Source of the DNA: Allobosea sp. CS1GBMeth4
Lineage (GTDB): Bacteria > Pseudomonadota > Alphaproteobacteria > Rhizobiales > Beijerinckiaceae
Assembly: GCF_900185715.1 (NCBI RefSeq)
Contig: NZ_FYAS01000043.1
Location: 62,001 to 126,000, forward strand
DNA length: 64,000 nt
Reading direction: 5' to 3'
Shown: positions 54,887-63,210 of the stretch, piece after piece
Layout of the letters: each line of letters starts with the position of its first letter
How positions within the stretch are numbered: position 1 is the stretch's first letter
Translations under genes and position numbers: made by a program
Notes under the pieces: model-generated
Seen by the model: the letters and a program-made list of their open reading frames with translations, nothing else
Database searches by the model: none
Told to the model about the DNA's origin: nothing

Positions 54887-56251
54887 ATGCCAGGCTACAA
54901 CACGACGAGATACGAGACCCAGAACGTCGCGATGCTCTATTTCTACGGAGCGCTCGCCCTGTTCATCGCGCAGGTCGCCTTCGGGGTCGTGGCGGGACTG
55001 ATCTATGTCCTGCCCAATACGCTTTCGGTCATCCTGCCCTTCAACATCGTGCGCATGATCCACACCAACGCGCTGGTGGTGTGGCTGCTGCTCGGCTTCA
55101 TGGGAGCGACCTATTACCTGCTGCCCGAGGAGGCGCAGACCGAGCTCTACAGCCGCAGGATCGCGGTCATCCAGTTCTGGCTGTTCTTCGTGGCGGCCGC
55201 CGTCGCCGTGGTCGGCTATCTCTTCCGGATCCACGAGGGGCGCGAATTCCTCGAGCAGCCCTTCGCGATCAAGGTCGGCATCGTCGTGGTCGTGCTGATG
55301 TTCCTGTTCAACATCACCATGACCTCGCTGAAGGGCCGCAAGACCACCGTCACCAACATCCTGCTCTTCGGCCTGTGGGGCCTGGCGATCTTCTTCCTGT
55401 TCGCCTTCTACAACCCGATCAACCTCGCCCTGGACAAGATGTACTGGTGGTACGTCATCCACCTCTGGGTCGAGGGCGTCTGGGAGCTGATCATGGCCTC
55501 GGTGCTGGCCTTCCTGATGATCAAGCTCAACGGCGTCGACCGCGAGGTGGTCGAGAAGTGGCTCTACGTCATCGTCGGCCTCGCCCTGTTCTCCGGCATC
55601 CTCGGCACCGGCCACCATTATTACTGGATCGGCGCGCCCGGATACTGGCAGTGGATCGGCTCGCTGTTCTCGACTCTCGAGGTCGCGCCCTTCTTCACCA
55701 TGGTGATCTTCACCTTCCAGATGACCTGGAAGGCGGGCCGCAACCATCCGAACAAGGCGGCGCTGCTCTGGTCGATCGGCTGCTCGGTGATGGCCTTCTT
55801 CGGCGCCGGCGTCTGGGGCTTCCTGCACACCCTGTCCTCGGTGAACTACTACACCCATGGCACGCAGGTCACCGCCGCCCATGGCCACCTCGCCTTCTTC
55901 GGGGCCTATGTGATGCTGAACCTCGCGGTGATGGCCTATGCCATCCCTGAGCTGAAGGGACGCGCGCCCTATAACCAGTGGCTCTCGATCGCGAGCTTCT
56001 GGATGATGGTGACGGCGATGTCGGTGATGACCTTCGCCCTGACCTTCGCCGGCGTGGTCCAGGTCCATCTCCAGCGCGTGCTCGGCCAGAGCTTCATGGA
56101 CGTGCAGGACCAGGTCGCCCTGTTCTACTGGGTCCGGCTCGGCTCCGGCGTGGTCGTGGTGATCTCGGCGCTGATGTTCGTCTTCGCCGTGCTCGTGCCC
56201 GGCCGCGAGCGCAGCGCGGCGCCGATCGCCCTCGCCCAGCCGGCGGAATGA
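54887..56251 (+). CDS. norB: Nitric oxide reductase subunit B
   Basis: A 454-residue, twelve-helix member of the heme-copper oxidase family that reduces two NO to N2O. The heme and non-heme-iron ligands are in MIHTNALVVWLLLGFMGAT, GTGHHYYWIGAPGYWQWIG and AAHGHLAFFGAYVMLNLAV, the last with the heme b3 region. It lacks the extra N-terminal domain of quinol-type qNor, in line with a norC gene upstream. A hairpin follows the stop. Confidence 0.97.
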   Translation: MPGYNTTRYETQNVAMLYFYGALALFIAQVAFGVVAGLIYVLPNTLSVILPFNIVRMIHTNALVVWLLLGFMGATYYLLPEEAQTELYSRRIAVIQFWLFFVAAAVAVVGYLFRIHEGREFLEQPFAIKVGIVVVVLMFLFNITMTSLKGRKTTVTNILLFGLWGLAIFFLFAFYNPINLALDKMYWWYVIHLWVEGVWELIMASVLAFLMIKLNGVDREVVEKWLYVIVGLALFSGILGTGHHYYWIGAPGYWQWIGSLFSTLEVAPFFTMVIFTFQMTWKAGRNHPNKAALLWSIGCSVMAFFGAGVWGFLHTLSSVNYYTHGTQVTAAHGHLAFFGAYVMLNLAVMAYAIPELKGRAPYNQWLSIASFWMMVTAMSVMTFALTFAGVVQVHLQRVLGQSFMDVQDQVALFYWVRLGSGVVVVISALMFVFAVLVPGRERSAAPIALAQPAE

Positions 56252-56258
56252 CCGCCCC

Positions 56259-56283
56259 GCCCGCCGGCTTCCGGCCGGCGGGC
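56259..56283 (+). terminator. Hairpin between norB and norQ
   Basis: GCCCGCCGG at 56259-56267 and CCGGCGGGC at 56275-56283 form a perfect nine-base stem. No T tract follows, so it may be a partial terminator or processing/stability element making norCB more abundant than norQD. Inference only. Confidence 0.5.
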
Positions 56284-56314
56284 CGCCGCCCCTCCCTCCG
56301 CGAAGGTTCTCCCG

Positions 56315-57139
56315 ATGAACATGATCCCGCGCCTGCCCGTCGCGCCGCCTGCGGCCGACGCGCTCGCCATCCCCGCCTACACCGCCTCCGGCAACGAGTG
56401 CTTCCTGTTCGAGAAGGCCTGGGAGCGGCGCCTGCCGCTACTGCTCAAGGGGCCGACCGGCTCGGGCAAGACGCGCTTCGTCGCGCATATGGCGGCCCGG
56501 CTCGGCCTGCCGCTGTTCACCGTCGCCTGCCATGACGACCTCTCCGCCGCCGACCTGACCGGCCGCCACCTGCTCAGGGGCGGCGAGACCGTCTGGGTCG
56601 ACGGGCCGCTGACGCGCGCCGTGCGCGAGGGCGGCCTGTGCTATCTCGACGAGATCGTCGAGGCTCGCAAGGACGTCGCGGTGGTGCTGCATCCCCTGAC
56701 CGACGACCGCCGCATCCTGCCGCTGGAGCGCACCGGCGAGCTGCTCGCCGCCCCGCCCTCCTTCATGATCGCGGTCTCCTACAATCCCGGCTACCAGAAC
56801 CTGCTGAAGAACCTGAAGCCCTCGACCCGCCAGCGCTTCGTCTCGATCAGCTTCGACTTCCTGCCGCGCGACGCGGAGATCGCCGTGGTGGCGCAGGAGA
56901 GCGGGCTGGCGGAAAGCGCCGTGGCGCCGCTGGTCGACCTCGCCCGGCGTCTGCGCAGCCTGAAGGGGCAGGATATCGAGGAAGGCGTCTCGACCCGTCT
57001 CGTCGTCTACGCCGCCAGCCTGATCGCAGCCGGGCTGCCGCGGCAGGAGGCGGTGCTGGCCGCGATCATCGAGCCGCTGACCGACGAGCCGGAGGTCCGG
57101 ACCGGCCTCGTCGAGGTCGCGCGCGCCGTGCTCGGCTAG
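56315..57139 (+). CDS. norQ: NorQ, MoxR-type AAA ATPase
   Basis: A 274-residue AAA+ ATPase needed to assemble active NO reductase. It has Walker A GPTGSGKT (46-53), Walker B with LCYLDEIVEARKD, and PPSFMIAVSYNPGYQNLLKN, the NorQ/CbbQ signature. It probably works with NorD, whose VWA domain binds it, to insert the non-heme iron into NorB. norD starts eight bases after its stop. Confidence 0.96.
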   Translation: MNMIPRLPVAPPAADALAIPAYTASGNECFLFEKAWERRLPLLLKGPTGSGKTRFVAHMAARLGLPLFTVACHDDLSAADLTGRHLLRGGETVWVDGPLTRAVREGGLCYLDEIVEARKDVAVVLHPLTDDRRILPLERTGELLAAPPSFMIAVSYNPGYQNLLKNLKPSTRQRFVSISFDFLPRDAEIAVVAQESGLAESAVAPLVDLARRLRSLKGQDIEEGVSTRLVVYAASLIAAGLPRQEAVLAAIIEPLTDEPEVRTGLVEVARAVLG

Positions 57140-57147
57140 GTGCCGCC

Positions 57148-59040
57148 ATGCTGGACTTCCTCGAGCTGGAAGAGACGGTCGGGCGCCTCTGGCACCGGCT
57201 GGTCGGCGACACGGCGAGCCTGCCGCACCACCCGCAGGCGGCGGTGACGCTGACGACGATCGCACCGACGCTCGCGGTCTGCTTCCGCGGCTTCGGCGGC
57301 GAGCCCGGCGTCAGGCTGGTACCGGCGCGCGGGCGCGCCGCGGCGCACCGACTCAACCTGCGCCAGCGCGTCGGCCTCGGCGAGGAACGCCTGTCGCTGG
57401 CGGTGCGCACGCCGGACAGCCTGCAGCTCCCCGGCGAGATCGCGCTCTTCCCCGAGCCCGCGCTGAATCGCGACCTCTATGTCTGGCTGGCCGCCTGCAT
57501 GGCCCTGATGCCGCCCCGCCCGGTGACGGAAACCGATCCGCTCCAGCGCGACATCGCCCTGATCGCGGCGGCGCGCCTGCTGGTCGCGGCGGTCCTGGCG
57601 GCCTTCCCGGGCCTGCAGCCGGTTTATTGGCGGCTGGCTGCGGCGATGCTCGCGAGCCGGCGGCGGGAGGGGCTGCCTGCGACGGAGGCCAGGGTGGAGG
57701 AACTGATCCGCGCCCTGCTGCACGACAAGGACGCCGACATCCCCGGGCAAGGCTGGCCGGCCAAGGCTCCGCCGGGCTATCTGCCGGCGCTCGGCGTCCC
57801 GCTCTGGCCGCTGGCGGCCGCGGCCGCGCCCGTCCGTACGCGGCGGCGCGAGGAGGACCGGCCGCCGCCGGCCCAGGCCCGCGCCGAAGAGCAGGCCAAG
57901 GCCTATGCCGCCAGCCGCGACGAGACCGCCGAGGACTGGCGCGAGCGCAGCCCCTTCATCCTCAACCGCTTCGAGAAGATCCTGGCGATGTCGGAGATGG
58001 TGGCGGTCGACCGCCCCTCCGACGACAGCGAGGACCATGATCCCGAGGCGGCGGACGAGCTCGACGACATGGTGCTGAGCGAGCGCAAGGGCCGCCCGGC
58101 CTCGCGCTTCCGCTTCGATCTCGACCTGCCGCCCGAGGCGATCGACGAGGCCGCGCTCGCCGGGGCGCTGACCTATCCGGAATGGGATTTCCGCAGCGCC
58201 TGCTATCGCGAGGACCATTGCCGCGTCCTCGCCGCCACCGCGCGCCAGGAGCGCGAGCCGCCGGCGCAGGACGCCGCGACGCGCGCGCTGGTGCGGCAGG
58301 TCCGCCGCCAGTTCGAGGCGCTGCGCCCGCTGCGCGAGCCGCAGCGCGGCCAGATCGACGGCCCGGACCTCGATCTCGACGCGGTGGTGCGGCGCCAGGC
58401 CGACCTCGCCGCGGGCGGGCCCGGCAGCGACCGCATCCATCGCGCCAGCCGGCCGCAGGCGCACGATCTCGCCGTTACGACGCTGATGGACGTCTCGCTC
58501 TCGACCGATTCCTGGTTCGACGATCTGCGCGTGCTCGATGTCGAGAAACAGGCGCTGACCGTCTTCGCCCATGGGCTGGCGGCCTGCGGCGACCGGCACG
58601 AGATCCTGACCTTCACCTCGCGCCGGCGCGACTGGGTCCGGATCGAGACGCTGAAGCGCTTCGACGAGGCGATGGGGCCGGCGGTGGAGGCGCGCATCGC
58701 GGCGCTGACGCCGGGCTACTACACCCGCATCGGCACGGCGATCCGCCATGCCGCGGCCGGGCTCAAGGCCCGGCCCGACCGGCGCAAGCTCCTGCTCGTG
58801 CTGACCGACGGCAAGCCCAACGACATCGACCACTACGAGGGCCGCTTCGCGATGGAGGACACCCGCATGGCGGTGATCGAGGCCCGGCGAGCCGGCATCT
58901 GCGTCTTCGCCGTCACCGTCGACCGCGAGTCGCGGGCCTATATCCCGCACCTCTTCGGCCGCAACGGCCATGCCGTGATCTCGAAGCTCGAACGCCTGCC
59001 GGCGGCGCTGCCGTCGATCTATCGCGCGCTCGCCGCCTGA
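57148..59040 (+). CDS. norD: NorD, VWA-domain NO reductase activation protein
   Basis: A 630-residue protein. The start ATG 57148 (MLDFLELEETVGRLWHRLVG) is chosen; the frame is open far upstream over norQ. The N-terminal half is helical with acidic linkers (DSEDHDPEAADELDDM); the C-terminal VWA domain has the MIDAS motif MDVSLSTDSW near residue 447 and later GTAIRHAA and LLVLTDGKPNDI. NorD with NorQ activates the norCB enzyme. It completes norCBQD. Confidence 0.95.
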   Translation: MLDFLELEETVGRLWHRLVGDTASLPHHPQAAVTLTTIAPTLAVCFRGFGGEPGVRLVPARGRAAAHRLNLRQRVGLGEERLSLAVRTPDSLQLPGEIALFPEPALNRDLYVWLAACMALMPPRPVTETDPLQRDIALIAAARLLVAAVLAAFPGLQPVYWRLAAAMLASRRREGLPATEARVEELIRALLHDKDADIPGQGWPAKAPPGYLPALGVPLWPLAAAAAPVRTRRREEDRPPPAQARAEEQAKAYAASRDETAEDWRERSPFILNRFEKILAMSEMVAVDRPSDDSEDHDPEAADELDDMVLSERKGRPASRFRFDLDLPPEAIDEAALAGALTYPEWDFRSACYREDHCRVLAATARQEREPPAQDAATRALVRQVRRQFEALRPLREPQRGQIDGPDLDLDAVVRRQADLAAGGPGSDRIHRASRPQAHDLAVTTLMDVSLSTDSWFDDLRVLDVEKQALTVFAHGLAACGDRHEILTFTSRRRDWVRIETLKRFDEAMGPAVEARIAALTPGYYTRIGTAIRHAAAGLKARPDRRKLLLVLTDGKPNDIDHYEGRFAMEDTRMAVIEARRAGICVFAVTVDRESRAYIPHLFGRNGHAVISKLERLPAALPSIYRALAA

Positions 59041-59101
59041 GCCCCCGAGCGCCGCGTCGTCCCCTCGGGAAGGCTGCGCGGGGCCGCGCCGGAAGGAGAC
59101 C

Positions 59102-59260
59102 ATGATGACCGATGCCCAGATGGGACTTGCCGTCGCCACGCCCGCCATCATCGTGATGGCGCTGACGCTCTACCGCATGGGCGTGCTGCAGCGGGGCGGA
59201 GTCGCGGCCGCCGTGCTGATGTCGCTCGCCATCGCGACCATGCTGTTCCTCGAACAATAG
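59102..59260 (+). CDS. Unannotated 52-residue membrane protein after norD
   Basis: The ATG at 59102, with GGAAGGAG upstream, opens a frame of 52 residues ending at TAG 59258-59260. It begins MMTDAQMGLAVATPAIIVMA and ends SLAIATMLFLEQ. Two hydrophobic segments, about residues 8-22 and 34-50, are joined by a polar turn (YRMGVLQRGG). It lies 61 bases after norD and in the same direction. No family is recognised; it could be a NorBC assembly factor or subunit, which is speculation from position. Confidence 0.65.
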   Translation: MMTDAQMGLAVATPAIIVMALTLYRMGVLQRGGVAAAVLMSLAIATMLFLEQ

Positions 59261-59278
59261 GGCGAGCCGCGGCAGAGT

Positions 59279-59292
59279 TTGCGCTTCGACAA
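59279..59292 (+). promoter_or_regulatory. TTG-N8-CAA box upstream of the first DUF2249 gene
   Basis: TTGCGCTTCGACAA, 71 bases before the ATG at 59364. A -10-like TAGGGT at 59315-59320 stands at the spacing of a class II Crp/FNR-type promoter. The similar boxes at 54143, 54280 and 61934 support a common regulator. Confidence 0.6.
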
Positions 59293-59363
59293 GTTGCCGC
59301 AGCCGCCGGCCGGCTAGGGTTTGCGAACCTCCCCGAGCGGAGGCGCAACCGGAGCCGGCCCCC

Positions 59364-59684
59364 ATGACGACACTGCCCCTCGAACCGCTGGACGTGCGCA
59401 GCATCCCGCCGGTCGTCCGCCACGCCACGATCTTCGGCATCCTGGAGCGCCTGCCCCCGGGCGAGGCTTTCAGCATCGTCAACGATCACGATCCGGCGCC
59501 GCTGCGGCGGCAGATGGAGTCGCGCTATCCCGGCGCCTATTCCTGGACCTACATCGTGCAGGGGCCGGAGATCTGGCAGGTCGAGATCGGCCGGCACGAA
59601 GCCGGCGCCGAAGCCGGGGCCGGGGCCGGGGCCGCCGATTGCGGCGGCCATGACGACGGCCATTCCTGCACCTGCGGCCACTGA
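59364..59684 (+). CDS. DUF2249 protein with Cys/His-rich tail
   Basis: A 106-residue protein. Residues about 5-75 are a DUF2249 domain (LDVRSIPPVVRHATIFGILE, LPPGEAFSIVNDHDPAPLRR). A Gly/Ala linker follows, then a short tail ADCGGHDDGHSCTCGH with three Cys and three His, a candidate metal site. DUF2249 proteins occur beside nitrite and NO reduction genes; function is unknown. It is the first gene of the block ending at nirK and has its own TTG-N8-CAA box. Confidence 0.85.
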   Translation: MTTLPLEPLDVRSIPPVVRHATIFGILERLPPGEAFSIVNDHDPAPLRRQMESRYPGAYSWTYIVQGPEIWQVEIGRHEAGAEAGAGAGAADCGGHDDGHSCTCGH

Positions 59685-59710
59685 GGGGCCCGCCGGGGAG
59701 ACCTGCGGCC

Positions 59711-61108
59711 ATGCCGATGGCGTCGCTATCCCGCTGGACGATGAGCTATTTCGCGGCGGCGCTCGCCTTCCTGATCGCGGCCGAGGCGCTCGCCGTCGCC
59801 GGCGTCGGCTTCCCTGCCAGCGGCCTCGCGGAGCCGGCGACGCTCGTCATCGTCCATCTCGTCGCGATCGGCTGGCTCAGCCTCGCCATGGCGGGGGCGC
59901 TGCTGCAGTTCGTTCCCGTCCTGGTCAACCGCCCCCTCGCCTTCCCGCAGCTCGCCCTGCCCGCGCTGGTCGCGCTCGCTACCGGGCTGCTGCTGCTCTG
60001 CGCCGGCTTCGCGGCGCTCGCCGGCTGGATCGAGGTGACCCTCGACCTGCTGCCACTGGCGGCCGCAGCCCTGCTTGCCGGCTTCGCCCTGCTCGGCCTG
60101 ATGCTGACGGCGACGCTTTTGAGCGCGCGGCCGGTCGCGCTGTTCGCCCGCTTCGTCCTCACCGGCCTCGCCTGCCTCGCCGCCACGGCGCTGAGCGGCG
60201 GCACCTTCGCGCTGGTCCTGTCCGGCCGGGGCGACTGGCTCGGCGGCGCGGCGCTGCTGCCGGGCGGCCTGCCCTTCCATGCCGTGCTCGGCTTCGGCGG
60301 CTGGCTCGGCCTCATCGCCTTCGGGGTCAGCTACCGGCTGTTCGTCATGTTCATGATGGCGCCTGAGCCACCGGCGCGCCGTGTGCGCCCGGTGCTGATC
60401 GGCGCCGGCCTCGGGCTCGGCCTCGCCGCCGCCGGGCTCCTCGCCCCCTTCGCCGGCGTGGAGCCGGGGGCGGGCTGGCTCGCCGCGGCGCTGGCCGCGC
60501 TCGCCGGCGCGGGCGCCTGCTACGGCCGCGACATCCTCGCCCTCTATCGCACGCGCCGGCGCAAGGCGCTGGAGATCAACATGCTCGCCAGCATCCCGGC
60601 CTTCGCCGCGCTGGCAGCCGGCCTCGCCCTCCTGCCCGTCGCGATCCTGGTCGACGCCGGAGAGAAGCCGATCGCGGCGCTCGGATTCCTGCTCGCCTTC
60701 GGCTGGCTCGGCGGCCTCACGCTCGCCCAGCTGGTGAAGATCGTCTCCTTCGTCACCTGGCTCGAGACCTACGCGCCCCGGCTCGGGCGCGCCCCGGCGC
60801 CGCGCGTCGGCGACCTCGTCGCCATGCCGCGCACGGGCTGGTGGTTCCTCGCCTATTACGGCGGGGGCGCGCTGGCGGCGGCGGCGCTGGCCCTGGATGC
60901 GGCGCAGGGTTTCCGCTGGGCCCTGCTGCCCGGCCTGGCGGGCACCGTGGGAATCGCCGCCGAACTCGTCCGCGTCCGCCGCTTGTCCGAGATCAAGGCC
61001 GCGGAGCGGCCGGCGGCGCATGACTACCCGCTGCTGCTGCTGGTGCGTGCCGACGAAAGGAGTTCCGCCCATGCCGATCACCGAAGCACCCTCGCCCCGC
61101 GTGCTTGA
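59711..61108 (+). CDS. Polytopic membrane protein, heme-copper-oxidase-like or NnrS-like
   Basis: A 465-residue inner-membrane protein with about twelve hydrophobic helices. Histidines lie inside or beside helices in IVHLVAIGWLSLAMAGALLQ and LPFHAVLGFGGWLGLIAFGV, as in heme-copper oxidase subunit I-like and NnrS-like proteins, but I cannot place it surely in either. The ATG at 59711 is used. It probably handles heme, copper or NO at the membrane; inferred from the denitrification setting. It overlaps the next gene by 38 bases. Confidence 0.65.
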   Translation: MPMASLSRWTMSYFAAALAFLIAAEALAVAGVGFPASGLAEPATLVIVHLVAIGWLSLAMAGALLQFVPVLVNRPLAFPQLALPALVALATGLLLLCAGFAALAGWIEVTLDLLPLAAAALLAGFALLGLMLTATLLSARPVALFARFVLTGLACLAATALSGGTFALVLSGRGDWLGGAALLPGGLPFHAVLGFGGWLGLIAFGVSYRLFVMFMMAPEPPARRVRPVLIGAGLGLGLAAAGLLAPFAGVEPGAGWLAAALAALAGAGACYGRDILALYRTRRRKALEINMLASIPAFAALAAGLALLPVAILVDAGEKPIAALGFLLAFGWLGGLTLAQLVKIVSFVTWLETYAPRLGRAPAPRVGDLVAMPRTGWWFLAYYGGGALAAAALALDAAQGFRWALLPGLAGTVGIAAELVRVRRLSEIKAAERPAAHDYPLLLLVRADERSSAHADHRSTLAPRA

Positions 61109-61619
61109 CGTCAGGCCGATGCTGCGGGCCGGCGAGGAGCCGTTCCAGGCGATCATGGACGCGGTCGGCGCGCTGGCGCCCGGCCAGACGCTGCGCCTCA
61201 TCGCCCCGTTCCGGCCGGTGCCGCTGTTCTCCGTCATGGCCAATCGCGGCTTCGCCGCCAGCGACCGGCCGCTCGCGGACGGCGACTGGGAGGTGACGTT
61301 CTCGCCGGTCGCCGGGATGCAGGAGACGCCGGAGAGCGAGGACCTCGCCGTCGGCAGCAGCCCCTCGGCCGTGTTCTGGGGCGACCCGGTGCTGGAGCTC
61401 GACCTGTGCGGGCTCGAGCCGCCCGAGCCGATGGTGCGCATCCTGGAAGCGCTGGAGACCCTGGAGCCCGGAGACGTGCTGTTCGCGCTGCTGGCGCGCG
61501 AGCCGGTCTTCCTCTTCCCCGAGCTGGCGAAGCGCCGGCACGAATGGGCCGGCAATTTCGACGCGTCCGGGACGGATTACCGGCTGCTGATCCGCCATGG
61601 CGGCGGCAAGGGGCATTGA
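61071..61619 (+). CDS. Protein with two DUF2249 domains
   Basis: A 182-residue protein made of two DUF2249 units, residues about 10-75 (LDVRPMLRAGEEPFQAIMDA, LRLIAPFRPVPLFSVMA) and about 108-180 (ELDLCGLEPPEPMVRILEAL, DVLFALLAREPVFLFPELA). The ATG at 61071 follows GAAAGGAG. It starts 38 bases inside the end of the membrane protein gene and precedes the DUF59 gene by two bases, so the block is one operon. Function unknown; an electron-carrier or metal-handling role is only a guess. Confidence 0.85.
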   Translation: MPITEAPSPRVLDVRPMLRAGEEPFQAIMDAVGALAPGQTLRLIAPFRPVPLFSVMANRGFAASDRPLADGDWEVTFSPVAGMQETPESEDLAVGSSPSAVFWGDPVLELDLCGLEPPEPMVRILEALETLEPGDVLFALLAREPVFLFPELAKRRHEWAGNFDASGTDYRLLIRHGGGKGH

Positions 61620-61621
61620 CG

Positions 61622-61906
61622 ATGAGCTCCCGGCTGGAACGCCTCGTCGAGATCGCGCTGCGCGACGTGCTCGACCCAGAAATGGGCCGCAGCGTCGTCG
61701 AGCTCGGCCTGATCTACGCCATCGCCGCCGCGCCCGACGGCAAGGTCGCGATCACCATGACCACGACCACGCGCGGCTGCCCGCTCGCCGGCTTCCTCAG
61801 GGAGGCCGTGGCCGCCGCGGCCGGAGCGATCGAGGGCGTCACCGCCGTCACGGTGACGCTGACCTACGAGCCGGCCTGGGAGCCGGCGATGGTCACCGCC
61901 GAATGA
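61622..61906 (+). CDS. MIP18/DUF59 family metal-sulfur cluster protein
   Basis: A 94-residue protein of the MIP18 (PaaD/SufT) family. It shows [20 protein letters not shown] near the N-terminus and [17 protein letters not shown] with the single conserved Cys of the family, then [16 protein letters not shown]. Relatives help mature iron-sulfur proteins. The ATG at 61622 is two bases after the previous stop. It is the last gene before the nirK promoter region. Confidence 0.88.
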   Translation: MSSRLERLVEIALRDVLDPEMGRSVVELGLIYAIAAAPDGKVAITMTTTTRGCPLAGFLREAVAAAAGAIEGVTAVTVTLTYEPAWEPAMVTAE

Positions 61907-61933
61907 TCGGCGCCCGCAAGATCGTCGAAAATA

Positions 61934-61947
61934 TTGTGCTGCAACAA
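61934..61947 (+). promoter_or_regulatory. TTG-N8-CAA box upstream of nirK
   Basis: TTGTGCTGCAACAA, 71 bases before the nirK ATG. A -10-like TAAAGT at 61969-61974 is at the spacing expected for a box centred at -41.5, which would start transcription near 61982. This is the best matching of the four boxes to an NnrR/FNR activated promoter. Confidence 0.7.
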
Positions 61948-62018
61948 AGAGCGCTTTCGCCAGGCTCCTAAAGTCCTCACGACCGGTGGACCTCCGGTCT
62001 TTGGCAAGGAGACAAGTC

Positions 62019-63146
62019 ATGGGCGAAGAGCTCAAACTGACCCGCCGCAGCATTCTGGCGGGAGCGGCGGCCACCGGGGCACTCGTCCAGGCTGCTTCCG
62101 CGCCGGCGCAGGCTCAGGCCGTGATGAGCAAGGCGACGGCCACCGACGTGGCCAAGCTGCCGCGCGTCAAGCCGAAGCTGGTCGATCCGCCCTTCGTGCA
62201 TGCGCATGAGCAGATCGCGACCGGCGGGCCGAAGCTCGTCGAGTTCGAGATGACGATCCACGAGAAGAAGATCGTCCTCGACGACGCCGGCACCGAGACC
62301 TTCGCCTTCACCTTCAACGGCACCGTGCCCGGGCCGCTGATGGTCGTGCACGAGGGCGACTATGTCGAGCTCACCCTGATCAACGCCGAAACCAACGAGC
62401 TGATGCACAATATCGACTTCCATTCGTCGACCGGCGCGCTCGGCGGCGGGGCGCTGACCGAGGTCGGCCCCGGCGAGCGGGTGGTGCTGCGCTGGAAGGC
62501 GACGAGGCCGGGCGTGTTCGTCTACCACTGCGCCCCTCCCGGGATGGTGCCCTGGCACGTCACCGCCGGCATGAACGGCGCCATCATGGTGCTGCCGCGC
62601 GACGGGCTGAAGGATCATCAGGGCAAGGCGCTGAAATACGACAAGGTCTACTATGTCGGCGAGCAGGACTTCTACGTGCCGCGCGACGAGACCGGCAAGT
62701 TCAAGCGCTATGCCAGCGTCGGCGAGTCGCATGACGACGTGGTCAAGGCGATGCGGACGCTGACCCCGAGCCATGTCGTCTTCAACGGCCGGGTCGGCGG
62801 CCTGACCGGCAAGAACGCCATGACCGCCAAGGTCGGCGAGACCGTGCTGATCGTGCATTCGCAGGCCAATCGCGACACGCGCCCGCACCTGATCGGCGGC
62901 CATGGCGACTATGTCTGGGCCACCGGCAAGTTCCGCAACCCGCCGGAGCGCGACCTCGAGACCTGGTTCATCCCCGGCGGCTGCGCGGGAGCGGCGCTCT
63001 ACACCTTCCTGCAGCCGGGCATCTACGCCTATGTCAACCACAACCTGATCGAGGCCTTCGAACTCGGCGCCGCCGGGCACTTCAAGGTCGAGGGCGAGTG
63101 GAACGACGACCTGATGAAGCAGATCCGGGCTCCCGCCGGCATCTGA
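62019..63146 (+). CDS. nirK: Copper-containing nitrite reductase NirK
   Basis: A 375-residue trimeric copper enzyme reducing nitrite to NO in the periplasm. A Tat-like signal ([20 protein letters not shown]) is followed by two cupredoxin domains. Type 1 copper ligands are His130, Cys171, His180 and Met185; type 2 ligands are His135, His170 and His341; catalytic Asp133 and a His in [13 protein letters not shown] (290/295) are also present. The [15 protein letters not shown] and [17 protein letters not shown] pattern is that of class I NirK. The ATG at 62019 has AAGGAG upstream. Confidence 0.98.
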   Translation: MGEELKLTRRSILAGAAATGALVQAASAPAQAQAVMSKATATDVAKLPRVKPKLVDPPFVHAHEQIATGGPKLVEFEMTIHEKKIVLDDAGTETFAFTFNGTVPGPLMVVHEGDYVELTLINAETNELMHNIDFHSSTGALGGGALTEVGPGERVVLRWKATRPGVFVYHCAPPGMVPWHVTAGMNGAIMVLPRDGLKDHQGKALKYDKVYYVGEQDFYVPRDETGKFKRYASVGESHDDVVKAMRTLTPSHVVFNGRVGGLTGKNAMTAKVGETVLIVHSQANRDTRPHLIGGHGDYVWATGKFRNPPERDLETWFIPGGCAGAALYTFLQPGIYAYVNHNLIEAFELGAAGHFKVEGEWNDDLMKQIRAPAGI

Positions 63147-63153
63147 CCTGCCT

Positions 63154-63183
63154 GCCGCCTTCCCGCTCCGGCGGGGAGGCGGC
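63154..63183 (+). terminator. Hairpin between nirK and nirV
   Basis: GCCGCCTTCCCGC at 63154-63166 and GCGGGGAGGCGGC at 63171-63183 pair with one G-U, with a TCCG loop, followed by CCTTCTCT. It starts seven bases after the nirK stop. It probably ends or reduces transcription into nirV. Confidence 0.65.
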
Positions 63184-63210
63184 CCTTCTCTCCGAACGGG
63201 ACCGCTCGCC

